Below are positions 29,219-36,996 of a stretch of DNA of 64,000 nt, piece after piece. Within the stretch, counting starts at the first letter, position 1, and every line of letters begins with the position of its first letter. This stretch comes from Hyphomicrobiales bacterium (GTDB lineage Bacteria > Pseudomonadota > Alphaproteobacteria > Rhizobiales > Phreatobacteraceae). The stretch is taken from positions 186,001 to 250,000 of the forward strand of contig JAFKKV010000013.1 of NCBI GenBank assembly GCA_017304475.1. Reading direction: 5' to 3'. The notes below the pieces were generated by a model. It made no database searches, was not told where the DNA came from, and saw only the letters and a program-made list of their open reading frames with translations. Both the position numbers and the translations under genes were made by a program.

Positions 29219-29698
29219 TTAGATGAAGTCCAGCGGCAGCGCCGTGACTTCCTTGATCTCCTCCATGACGAAGCTTGCCGAAACGTCCTGCATCTCGATA
29301 CGGGCGGTGAGCTTCTTGTAGAGCCGGTCATAGGCCGCGACATTGGGCACGCGAGCGTGCAGGATGTAGTCGATCTCGCCGGCGGTGCGATAGGCGCCGA
29401 CCAGTTCGGGAATGTCCTGGACGGCTGCGCGGAAACGATCGGCCCAGTCGGCCTCGTGGCGGCTGGTGCGCACGGCAATGAACACGGTCAGTTCCAGGTT
29501 GAGCTTGAACGGATCGGCCAGCGCCACCCGAGCCTTGATGAAGCCTTCCTCCTCCAGCCGCTTCAGCCGGCGCCAGCAGGCATTGCGCGACAGATGCACA
29601 CGCTCTGCCAGCGCCTCGATCGACAGGCTGGAATCGCGCTGAATCTCGCGCATGATGGACTTGTCGTAGGTGTCGAGCGGAGAGACCTGAGAAGACAT
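29219..29698 (-). CDS. Lrp/AsnC-family transcriptional regulator
   Basis: 159 residues. N-terminal helix-turn-helix (about 8-60, with SLSIEALAERVHLSRNACWRRLK as landmark), then a RAM/AsnC ligand domain (about 70-155) containing VGAYRTAGEIDYILHA. Typical of feast/famine regulators forming octamers and sensing an amino acid. The gene is divergent from a small-protein, glutamine amidotransferase and asparaginase series, and a 15-bp palindrome lies in the shared promoter region, so it may regulate itself and those genes. Confidence 0.92.
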   Translation of the reverse strand: MSSQVSPLDTYDKSIMREIQRDSSLSIEALAERVHLSRNACWRRLKRLEEEGFIKARVALADPFKLNLELTVFIAVRTSRHEADWADRFRAAVQDIPELVGAYRTAGEIDYILHARVPNVAAYDRLYKKLTARIEMQDVSASFVMEEIKEVTALPLDFI

Positions 29699-29735
29699 CC
29701 CAATAATCTACGCAATGATGGGATTTTGTCCACAC

Positions 29736-29750
29736 GAGAATGATTTTCTC
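29736..29750. promoter_or_regulatory. Lrp-box-like palindrome
   Basis: GAGAATGATTTTCTC: inverted GAGAA/TTCTC arms around an AT-rich centre, 15 bp, the size and shape of Lrp/AsnC sites. It lies 38 nt upstream of the Lrp-family gene (minus strand) and 76 nt upstream of the DUF6356 gene (plus strand). Autoregulation is inferred. Confidence 0.45.
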
Positions 29751-29825
29751 TTCGCAGATTGGGAATCCGTCTCGCGCGACCCGGGTTACCTTTGAGCCAG
29801 TCCCGCTCATGCTTCCGAGGCCGCC

Positions 29826-30083
29826 ATGCTCGACCGCGCAAAGACCGCCTTCACCACCCACCCGCATGCCGTCGGCGAAAGCTATTTCGAGCATTTCGGC
29901 GCCGCCATGCGCTATTGCGGCACTTTCCTCTTCTGCGCCTTCTGCGCCTTCGTCCACGCCTTCCTGCCCTTCCTGTTCGAGAAGACCGCTTCCACCACGG
30001 TGCGCAAGATGGTCGCCGCCATGGACGCCCGCATGCATGCACCGCAGGGCAAGGTCGAGGCGACGCCCCAGGCCGCCGAGTAG
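29826..30083 (+). CDS. DUF6356-like small protein
   Basis: 85 residues. A conserved opening (THPHAVGESYFEHFGAAM), a hydrophobic cysteine-containing segment (about residues 30-52, YCGTFLFCAFCAFVHAFLPF), then TASTTVRKMVAAMDARM. This pattern matches the DUF6356 family of short single-span inner-membrane proteins in Rhizobiales. Function unknown. The glutamine amidotransferase gene follows 6 nt after the stop, so they probably share a transcript. Confidence 0.65.
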   Translation: MLDRAKTAFTTHPHAVGESYFEHFGAAMRYCGTFLFCAFCAFVHAFLPFLFEKTASTTVRKMVAAMDARMHAPQGKVEATPQAAE

Positions 30084-30089
30084 CGCCCC

Positions 30090-30860
30090 ATGTGCCGCTG
30101 GATGGCTTATTCGGGCGAACCTGTTTTCGTCGACGAATTGCTGTTCCAGCCCTGCCATTCGCTGATTGAGCAGAGCCGATGCGCCCACGAAGCCAAGACC
30201 GGCATCAATGCCGACGGCTTCGGTATCGGCTGGTACGGCGAACGCGACGTACCCGGCCTGTTTCGCGACATCATGCCGGCCTGGTCGGATGAAAATCTCC
30301 GCGCGATCGCCCATCAGGTTCGCACCCGCCTGTTTCTCGCCCATGTGCGCGCCTCGACCGGCACGCCGACCAGCCGGGTGAATTGCCATCCCTTCGCCGG
30401 AGGATCCTGGCTGTTCGTCCATAACGGCCAGATCGGCGACTTCGCCCTGGTTCGCCGCCGCCTCGAGGCGATGATCCCCGATCATCTCTATGCCGAGCGA
30501 CAGGGCGCGACCGATTCGGAACTCGTGTTCCTGCTGATGCGCGGCTACGGGCTCGAACAGGATCCCATGGGCGCGACGCGCCGTGCGCTTGCCGACATCG
30601 TCGGGGCCATGAAGGCGTCCGGCGCCAACGCACCGCTGCGATTCACCGCCTGTTTCACCGACGGCGAGACCATCCACGCCGTCCGCTTCGCCTCCGACGA
30701 GCGGCCGCCGACGCTTTATTGCGGTCGCACCAGCGGCGGCTGGCTCGTCGTGTCGGAACCGCTGGATACGGACGGACAACGCTGGCGCGCGGTACCGCCG
30801 GACCATTGGGTGACGCTGACGTCGCAGGGGCCGATGATCGAGCCCTTCTCACTGCACTGA
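30090..30860 (+). CDS. Class II glutamine amidotransferase (EgtC/YafJ-like)
   Basis: 256 residues. After removal of Met1, Cys2 (MCRWMAYSGE) is the N-terminal nucleophile of Ntn glutamine hydrolases. GFGIGWYG, LAHVRASTG and NCHPF followed by FVHNGQI are the conserved glutaminase loops. There is no synthase domain, so it belongs to the stand-alone GATase_4 group (EgtC/DUG3/YafJ) that hydrolyses gamma-glutamyl bonds. No ergothioneine genes nearby, so EgtC function is not supported. It precedes the asparaginase gene by 62 nt, hinting at an amide-nitrogen theme. Confidence 0.85.
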   Translation: MCRWMAYSGEPVFVDELLFQPCHSLIEQSRCAHEAKTGINADGFGIGWYGERDVPGLFRDIMPAWSDENLRAIAHQVRTRLFLAHVRASTGTPTSRVNCHPFAGGSWLFVHNGQIGDFALVRRRLEAMIPDHLYAERQGATDSELVFLLMRGYGLEQDPMGATRRALADIVGAMKASGANAPLRFTACFTDGETIHAVRFASDERPPTLYCGRTSGGWLVVSEPLDTDGQRWRAVPPDHWVTLTSQGPMIEPFSLH

Positions 30861-30922
30861 GCCATCGCCACCCGTTGGGCCCAGTGCTAGATGTCGGCGG
30901 ACAATCCAGCAGGTACAGACCC

Positions 30923-31933
30923 ATGTCCGACCCGATCCTCGTCGAAGTGCTGCGCGGCGAAACCGTCGAGAGCGCCCATCGCGGCGCCGCGGTGGTCATG
31001 GATGCCGATGGCAAGGCGGTCTTCGCATGTGGCGATATCGACAGGCCGGTCTATCCGCGCTCGGCGATCAAGGCGCTGCAGGCGCTGCCGCTGGTCGAGA
31101 GCGGCGCCGCCGATCGCTACGGCTTCGGTCCGGCCGAGCTGGCACTTGCCTGTTCCTCGCATAGCGGCGAGCCGCGCCATGCCGCGACCTCGGCCGCCAT
31201 GCTGGCCAAGGCCGGGCGCAGCGTCGAGACGCTGGAATGCGGCACCCACTGGCCGTCCAATGCCGCCGCGACCCAGGCGCTGGCCCGTTCCGGCGGCGCA
31301 CCCAGCGCGCTCCACAACAATTGCTCGGGCAAGCACGCGGGCTTCGTTTGCTTCGCCTGTTCGAGCGATATCGACCCGCGGGGTTATGTCGGCCGCGAGC
31401 ACCCGGTGCAGCGCTTCGTCGCCGACGCCGTCGGCGAGGTGACCGGCGCGACACTCGACGCTTCGACCGCCATCGGCACCGACGGCTGCTCGATCCCGAC
31501 CTATGCCATTCCGCTGAGCCATCTCGCGCGCGGCTTCGCCCGCCTCGGCACCGGCCAGGGTGTCGGCCCGGAACGGGCCAAGGCCTTTGCCCGGCTGCGC
31601 GCGGCCTGCGCCGCCGAACCCTTCATGGTCGCCGGAACGGGACGCTTCTGCACCGAGGTGATGACCTTGTTCGGCGCCAGGGTCTTCGTGAAGACCGGCG
31701 CCGAAGGCGTGTTCTGCGCGGCCTTCCCCGACCAGGGTTTCGGCATCGCGCTCAAATGCGCCGACGGCACCTCGCGCGCCTCCGAGATGATGATGGCGGC
31801 GCTGATCAAGCGCTTCGTGCCGATGAGCGACGCCGAGCAAACAGCTTTTGCGCGTTTCTCGGGCCCCATCATGACCAACTGGAACGGCATCGAGGTCGGC
31901 CGGATCCGCGCCGCGGGCCCGCTCCTGGCCTGA
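30923..31933 (+). CDS. L-asparaginase, Rhizobium etli type (class 3)
   Basis: 336 residues, matching the asparaginase II family PF06089, which is unrelated to E. coli AnsA/AnsB. Key residues of the R. etli ReAV enzyme fit here: S47 and K50 in PRSAIKALQ, S79 in CSSHS, C134 and K137 in NNCSGKHAG, and C189 in TDGCS as zinc-site residues. It hydrolyses L-asparagine to aspartate and ammonia in the cytoplasm. The start at 30923 (MSDPILVEVL) fits family length; the open frame from 30719 overlaps the amidotransferase gene and is not coding there. Lrp-family control is possible. Confidence 0.88.
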   Translation: MSDPILVEVLRGETVESAHRGAAVVMDADGKAVFACGDIDRPVYPRSAIKALQALPLVESGAADRYGFGPAELALACSSHSGEPRHAATSAAMLAKAGRSVETLECGTHWPSNAAATQALARSGGAPSALHNNCSGKHAGFVCFACSSDIDPRGYVGREHPVQRFVADAVGEVTGATLDASTAIGTDGCSIPTYAIPLSHLARGFARLGTGQGVGPERAKAFARLRAACAAEPFMVAGTGRFCTEVMTLFGARVFVKTGAEGVFCAAFPDQGFGIALKCADGTSRASEMMMAALIKRFVPMSDAEQTAFARFSGPIMTNWNGIEVGRIRAAGPLLA

Positions 31934-32037
31934 TCATGCGCAGGCCTTCTCCCGCGATTTCAGGATCTTGCGCGAGGGCCGCCGGCACCATTCAATAAAT
32001 TCCAAATGCCCCCTTGCCAGCCGCGATGGACGCGGTA

Positions 32038-32055
32038 TCGTTCGTTTACGAATGA
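32038..32055. promoter_or_regulatory. Operator-like palindrome, site B (before the ABC importer)
   Basis: TCGTTCGTTTACGAATGA: right arm identical to site A, left arm 7 of 8 matched; followed by TCTCC. It lies 85 nt upstream of the importer binding-protein start and probably overlaps its promoter. Confidence 0.65.
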
Positions 32056-32140
32056 TCTCCCGGGGAATATCCTAACGGGGGGCGTCACCAGAGGTAGAAC
32101 GGCGGCTCTCCGCCAGGCATTCTCGAGGGGAGAATCTTCC

Positions 32141-33367
32141 ATGACGAAGCTCGACCTGTCCCGTCGCACGGTTGTCGGCGGACTGGCTGCGACCGGCCTT
32201 GCGATGACCGGCGGACAAGGTGCTGCCCAGGGCGCGCCGGTGCGTGTCGGCGAACTGAACTCCTACAGCCGCATGGCCGCTTTCGCGGTGCCCTATCGCA
32301 ACGCCATGCAGCTTGCCCAGGACGAGATCAACCGCGCCGGCGGTCTCGCCGGCCTCGGCGGCCGGCCCCTGGAAATCGTGTTCCGCGACGACGGCTCGAC
32401 GCCGGGCGACGCCGTGCGCGTCGCCGAGGAACTGGTCACCCGCGAAAACGTCTCGTTCATCGCCGGCGCCTTCCTGTCCAATGTCGGCCTGGCGCTCGCC
32501 GACTTCGCCAACCAGCGCAAGGTACTCTATCTCGCCACCGAGCCGCTGACCGACGCCTTGACCATGGGCAGCGGCAACCGCTTCACCTTCCGGGTCCGCG
32601 CCAACACCTATATGCAGACCAAGATGCTGGTCGAGGCGGCCAAGGGCAAAGGCGTCAAGCGCTGGGCCATCGTCGCGCCGAACTATGAATACGGCCAGTC
32701 GGCAGCGGCCAATTTCAAGAAGCTGATGGGCGCGGCCGTGCCGGGCTTCGAAGTGGTCGGCGAGCAGTTCCCGGCGCTCGGCCGGGTCGATGCCGGGGCA
32801 ACCGTCGGCGCGCTGGCGCAGATGAAGCCCGACGGCATCTTCAACGTGCTGTTCGGCGCCGACCTGCCGGCCTTCGTGCGCGAGGGCAATACCCGCGGCC
32901 TGTTCGAGGGCCGGACCGTCGTCAGCCTGCTGACCGGCGAACCGGAATATATCCTGCCGCTCGGCGAGGAGACGCCGGAAGGCTGGATCACCACGGGTTA
33001 CCCTTGGGAACAGGTCGAGACCAATGGTCACAAGGCCTTTGCCGAAGCCTACCGGGCCCGTTTCAACGACACGCCCCGGCTCGGCTCGCTGCTCGGCTAT
33101 GTCGTCGGCTACATGATCCGCGACCTGTTCAACAAGGCCAAATCGACCGAAACCGAAGCGCTGATCGCCGCCCTCAAGGGCCTGAAGAGCGATACGGTGG
33201 CCGGTCCCGTCGAAATGCGCGCGATCGACCAGCAGTCGACGCTCGGCGCCTGGGTCGGCGAGACCACGCTCAAGGGCAAGCTCGGCACGATGAAGAACTG
33301 GCGCTACGAGGACGGCGCCAAATACATGTTCCCCGAGGCCGAAGTGCTCGCCGCACGCAAGGCCTGA
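32141..33367 (+). CDS. Branched-chain-amino-acid-type ABC substrate-binding protein (LivK-like)
   Basis: 408 residues. The N-terminal signal is Tat-like (LSRRTVVGGLAATGLAM, residues 6-22; RR at 8-9), cut near AQGAP about residue 32. A Peripla_BP_6 fold follows, with IAGAFLSNVGLALADFANQ and APNYEYGQSAAANF landmarks. It captures the substrate of the locus in the periplasm; members of this family bind amino acids but also aromatic and heterocyclic acids and amides. ATG 32141 has GGGGAGA upstream. First gene of livK-livHM-livG-livF, preceded by operator-like site B. Confidence 0.9.
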   Translation: MTKLDLSRRTVVGGLAATGLAMTGGQGAAQGAPVRVGELNSYSRMAAFAVPYRNAMQLAQDEINRAGGLAGLGGRPLEIVFRDDGSTPGDAVRVAEELVTRENVSFIAGAFLSNVGLALADFANQRKVLYLATEPLTDALTMGSGNRFTFRVRANTYMQTKMLVEAAKGKGVKRWAIVAPNYEYGQSAAANFKKLMGAAVPGFEVVGEQFPALGRVDAGATVGALAQMKPDGIFNVLFGADLPAFVREGNTRGLFEGRTVVSLLTGEPEYILPLGEETPEGWITTGYPWEQVETNGHKAFAEAYRARFNDTPRLGSLLGYVVGYMIRDLFNKAKSTETEALIAALKGLKSDTVAGPVEMRAIDQQSTLGAWVGETTLKGKLGTMKNWRYEDGAKYMFPEAEVLAARKA

Positions 33368-33476
33368 TCGATCCATTCAGCGGCCCGGGGCTGTCCGTCC
33401 CGGGCATCAAGCCATGCGCATGGACTGCCGGTCACGGCAGCCCCCGCTCGAATTTTGTCTTGAGAACGCTTCAGCC

Positions 33477-35351
33477 ATGGACCTTTCCTTCATCGTCATC
33501 CAGGCCTTGTCCGGTCTCGCCAGCGCCTCCGCGCTGTTCGTGATCGCGTCGGGATTGACGATCGTCTTCGGCGTCACGCGCATCGTGAATTTCGCCCACG
33601 GCTCGCTCTACATGCTCGGCGCCTATCTGGCGGTGACCATCGTGCCCTGGCTGCTCGATTTCGACCGCTCGCCCACCTTGTTCTTCGTCGGCGTGCTGAT
33701 CTCGGCCATCGTGGTCGGCCTGCTCGGCGTGATCATGGAGGTGCTGCTGCTCCGGCGCATCTACAAGGTGCCCGAGCTGTTCCAGCTGCTCGCCACTTTC
33801 GGCGTCGTGCTGATCGTGCAGGACATCGTGCTCAAGGTCTGGGGGCCGATGGACCTGCCGGGGCCGCGCGCGCCGGGCCTGCGCCACAGCGTCGCGATCA
33901 TGGGCCAGCGCTTTCCCGCCTATGAACTGTTCCTGATCTTCGTCGGGCCGGCCGTGCTCGGCCTGCTTTACCTCATCATGCAGAAGACCCGTTTCGGCAT
34001 CCTGATCCGCGCCGCGACCCAGGACCGCGAAATGCTCGGGGCGCTCGGCGTCAACCAGGCCATGCTGTTCACCGGCACGCTGTTCCTCGGCGCCTTTCTC
34101 GCCGGGCTCGGTGGGGCGCTGCAGATCCCGCGCATCCCGGCAAGCTCGCATATGGACATCTCGATCATCACCGACGCCTTCGTGGTGACGGTCATCGGCG
34201 GCATGGGCTCGGTGCCCGGCGCCTTCATCGCGGCCCTGATCATCGGCCTGCTGCAGGCCTTCGGCATCCTGATCTTCCCGAAGATCACACTGGTCCTGGT
34301 GTTCCTGCTGATGGCCGTGGTGCTGGTGGTGAAACCCTGGGGCCTGCTCGGCCGGCCCGACGCGGCGGCCAATCGCGCCGTGCTGCCCGAGGGCATCCTG
34401 AACCTGAAGAGCCTGGCGCGGATCGAACACGTCATCATCGCGCTCGTGGTGGCGGCCCTGCTCGCCATCCCGTTCATCGGCGATGCCTACAAGGTCAAGG
34501 TCGGCATCGAGATCCTGGTCTTCGCGCTCGCGGCCTTCTCGCTGAACTTCCTGATCGGCAATGGCGGCATCGTCTCCTTCGGCCACGCCGCCTATTTCGG
34601 CGTCGGCGCCTATGCCGCCGGCCTCCTGGTCGTCGGCCCGATGAAGCTGCCGATGGAACTGGCGCTGATCGCGGCCCCCGTCGCCGCGGGCCTGGCGGCG
34701 GCCCTGTTCGGCTATTTCGTCGTGCGGCTCTCCGGCATCTATCTCGCCATGCTGACGCTTGCCTTCGCCCAGATCACCTATGCCATCTGCTTCCAATGGG
34801 TCGAGGTGACGGGCGGCGACAATGGCGTGGTCGGCGTCTGGCCGTCGGCCTGGGCGAGTTCCCGGCAGGTCTATTTCTACGTGGTCGCGGTGCTGGCGCT
34901 GCTCGCCATCGCGGCGCTCCGCCACGTCATCTACGCGCCCTTCGGCTACACCCTGCGCGCGGCCCGGGACTCGGCCGTCAGGGCGGACGCCATCGGCATC
35001 GACGTGCGCACCCATCGCTGGCTCGGCTTCACGCTCGCCGGCGCGGCGGCCGGGCTGGCCGGCGGTCTCTACGCCTTTTCCAAGGGCACCATCGACCCGA
35101 CCATGATCTCGCTGCCCATGTCGATCGACTTCCTGGTGATGATCCTCACCGGCGGCATCCAGACCGTCATGGGCCCGCTGGTCGGCGCTGCCTTCTTCCA
35201 TTCGATCAAAGACTTCTTCATGCCGCTCACCGATTTCTGGCGGTTCTTCCTCGGCCTTTCGATCATCGCCATGGTGCTTTTGTTCCCGCGCGGCCTGGTC
35301 GGCGCCGCCGAAGGCCTGAAGGCGCGCTTCGCGCCGAAGGGGGCGGCATGA
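33477..35351 (+). CDS. Fused ABC permease, LivH-LivM type
   Basis: 624 residues combining both inner-membrane subunits. Residues 1 to about 300 are LivH-like (opening FGVTRIVNFAHGSLYMLGAYLA), and about 310-620 are LivM-like (FGHAAYFGVGAYAAG, ALRHVIYAPFGYTLRAARDSA). Fusion of LivH and LivM is found in some alphaproteobacterial importers for non-standard substrates. Start ATG 33477; the 109-nt gap from the binding-protein gene has no strong feature. Its stop overlaps the livG-like start (ATGA). Confidence 0.9.
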   Translation: MDLSFIVIQALSGLASASALFVIASGLTIVFGVTRIVNFAHGSLYMLGAYLAVTIVPWLLDFDRSPTLFFVGVLISAIVVGLLGVIMEVLLLRRIYKVPELFQLLATFGVVLIVQDIVLKVWGPMDLPGPRAPGLRHSVAIMGQRFPAYELFLIFVGPAVLGLLYLIMQKTRFGILIRAATQDREMLGALGVNQAMLFTGTLFLGAFLAGLGGALQIPRIPASSHMDISIITDAFVVTVIGGMGSVPGAFIAALIIGLLQAFGILIFPKITLVLVFLLMAVVLVVKPWGLLGRPDAAANRAVLPEGILNLKSLARIEHVIIALVVAALLAIPFIGDAYKVKVGIEILVFALAAFSLNFLIGNGGIVSFGHAAYFGVGAYAAGLLVVGPMKLPMELALIAAPVAAGLAAALFGYFVVRLSGIYLAMLTLAFAQITYAICFQWVEVTGGDNGVVGVWPSAWASSRQVYFYVVAVLALLAIAALRHVIYAPFGYTLRAARDSAVRADAIGIDVRTHRWLGFTLAGAAAGLAGGLYAFSKGTIDPTMISLPMSIDFLVMILTGGIQTVMGPLVGAAFFHSIKDFFMPLTDFWRFFLGLSIIAMVLLFPRGLVGAAEGLKARFAPKGAA

Positions 35352-36166
35352 GCTTGCTTGTCGTCGAGAACCTGCAGAAGCGCTTCGGCGGCGTGCACGC
35401 GGCCAAGGATGTGTCGTTCTCGCTCGAGGCGGGTGAATTGCTCGCCATTATCGGGCCGAACGGCGCCGGCAAGTCGACCACCTTCAACATGGTCGGCGGC
35501 CAGCTCAAACCCGACAAGGGCAGCGTCCGGCTCGCCGGCGACGATATCACCGGCCTGCCGCCGCGCCTGGTCTGGCGCAAGGGCGTCGGCCGCACCTTCC
35601 AGATCGCCCAGACCTTCGTGTCGATGAGCGTGGTCGAGAACGTCCAGATGGCGCTGATCTCGTTCCATGGCGAGACCCGCGCGGTGGTGCCGCGCACCGC
35701 CAGCCTGCATCGCGAGGCGGCCTGCGGCTTCCTCGAGCGGGTCGGCATGGCCGATGTCGCCGACAAGCCGGTCAACGAGCTCGCTTACGGCGACGTCAAG
35801 CGGGTCGAGCTCGCCATCGCGCTCGCCTCCGATCCGAAGCTGCTCCTGATGGACGAGCCGACCGCCGGCATGGCGCCCAGGGAGCGTGCCGCCCTGATGG
35901 AACTGACCGCCGAGATCGCCCGCACGCACAAGATCGGCGTGCTGTTCACCGAGCACGACATGGATTCGGTTTTCGCCCATTCCGACCGCATCCTGGTGCT
36001 GGTGCGCGGCGAGATCATCGCCGCGGGCACGCCGGACGAGGTGCGCGGCAATGCCCGCGTCAAGCAGGTCTATCTCGGCGAGCACGGCGTGCAGGCGGCG
36101 CTGCGCGCCCGCAAGGCCAAGGCCGCGGAAACACCCTCCTCGCAGAACCAGGCGGGGGTGGCCTGA
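35348..36166 (+). CDS. ABC importer ATPase, LivG type
   Basis: 272 residues. Walker A GPNGAGKS at 36-43 and Walker B LLLMDEPTAGMAP. The signature segment is unusual, LAYGDVKRVELAIAL instead of the common LSYGEQRQLEIARAL, but a divergent C-loop is normal in LivG. It couples ATP hydrolysis to the fused permease. The C-terminal tail of about 20 residues is Ala/Lys-rich and likely disordered. Overlaps its neighbours by 4 nt (upstream) and 1 nt (downstream), so expression is coupled. Confidence 0.92.
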   Translation: MSLLVVENLQKRFGGVHAAKDVSFSLEAGELLAIIGPNGAGKSTTFNMVGGQLKPDKGSVRLAGDDITGLPPRLVWRKGVGRTFQIAQTFVSMSVVENVQMALISFHGETRAVVPRTASLHREAACGFLERVGMADVADKPVNELAYGDVKRVELAIALASDPKLLLMDEPTAGMAPRERAALMELTAEIARTHKIGVLFTEHDMDSVFAHSDRILVLVRGEIIAAGTPDEVRGNARVKQVYLGEHGVQAALRARKAKAAETPSSQNQAGVA

Positions 36167-36903
36167 TGCGCGCGCCCGCCCCGGTCACCATTCTCGACAC
36201 CAAGGGCCTGTCGGCCGCCTATGGCCATGCCCAGGTGCTGTTCGGCGTCGATCTGGCGCTGCATGCGGGCGAAGTGGTCGCCCTGATGGGCCGCAACGGC
36301 GCCGGCAAGTCGACCACGCTCAAGGCGATCATGGGCCTTGTGCCGCCGCGTGGCGGCACGGTCACCTTCGAGGGCCAGGAGATCAGCCGGATGAGCCCGT
36401 TCAGGATCGCCCGGCTCGGCCTCGGCTACGTGCCGGAGGAGCGGCGCATCTTCACCGACCTGACGGTCTATGAAAACCTGGAGGTCGGCCGCAAGGCGGC
36501 GGCCAGCGAGCGCGACGGCCATGTCACGGCCTGGACCACCGACAAGCTGTTCTCGATCTTCCCGAACCTTGCCGAGATGAAGGGCCGCAAGGCCTCGGCC
36601 ATGTCGGGCGGCGAACAGCAGATGCTGACCATTGCGCGCACGCTCATGGGCAATCCCCATGCCGTGCTGCTGGACGAACCGTCGGAAGGCCTCGCGCCCG
36701 TCATCGTCGAGCAGATGGCCGATGCGGTGCTCGCCATGAAGGCGGAAGGCATCGCCGTGTTGCTTTCCGAACAGAACCTCTATTTCGCCTCCGCCGTGTC
36801 GGACCGCGCCTATGTCATCGAAAAGGGCGCCATCCGCTACGAGGGGACGACCGCCGATCTCGAAGCCAATGACGAGATCCGGGAAGCCTATTTGAGCATG
36901 TGA
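36166..36903 (+). CDS. ABC importer ATPase, LivF type
   Basis: 245 residues. Walker A GRNGAGKS at 42-49, signature MSGGEQQMLTIART, Walker B AVLLDEPSEGLAP, and LivF-type YVPEERRIFTDLTV. Forms the ATPase heterodimer with the LivG-like protein. TGATG overlap with that gene. The stop is followed by operator-like site C and then hyuA, so the importer and the amidase are physically joined. Confidence 0.92.
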   Translation: MRAPAPVTILDTKGLSAAYGHAQVLFGVDLALHAGEVVALMGRNGAGKSTTLKAIMGLVPPRGGTVTFEGQEISRMSPFRIARLGLGYVPEERRIFTDLTVYENLEVGRKAAASERDGHVTAWTTDKLFSIFPNLAEMKGRKASAMSGGEQQMLTIARTLMGNPHAVLLDEPSEGLAPVIVEQMADAVLAMKAEGIAVLLSEQNLYFASAVSDRAYVIEKGAIRYEGTTADLEANDEIREAYLSM

Positions 36904-36936
36904 CCGCCGGACGCGCGCGGCACTGGCACGCCGCAA

Positions 36937-36954
36937 CCGTTCGTAGACGAATGA
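36937..36954. promoter_or_regulatory. Operator-like palindrome, site C (before hyuA)
   Basis: CCGTTCGTAGACGAATGA: right arm identical to sites A and B, left arm 6 of 8 matched; followed by TCTC as at site B. It lies 42 nt before the hyuA GTG. A separate promoter for the enzyme genes is therefore likely. Confidence 0.6.
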
Positions 36955-36986
36955 TCTCGAGGCCATCCTGAACGGCCTGCTGATGT

Positions 36987-36993
36987 GGAGAAG
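36987..36993 (+). promoter_or_regulatory. Ribosome site deciding the hyuA start
   Basis: GGAGAAG ends 3 nt before the GTG at 36997. An in-frame GTG at 36985 would lie upstream of and overlapping this site, so the start at 36997 is preferred. Confidence 0.6.
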
Positions 36994-36996
36994 ACC

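Noticed and set aside
36924..36936. Sigma-54-like TGGCACG before hyuA
   Set aside because: The -24 element fits but the -12 position reads AACC instead of TTGC, and no sigma-54 activator is present nearby.
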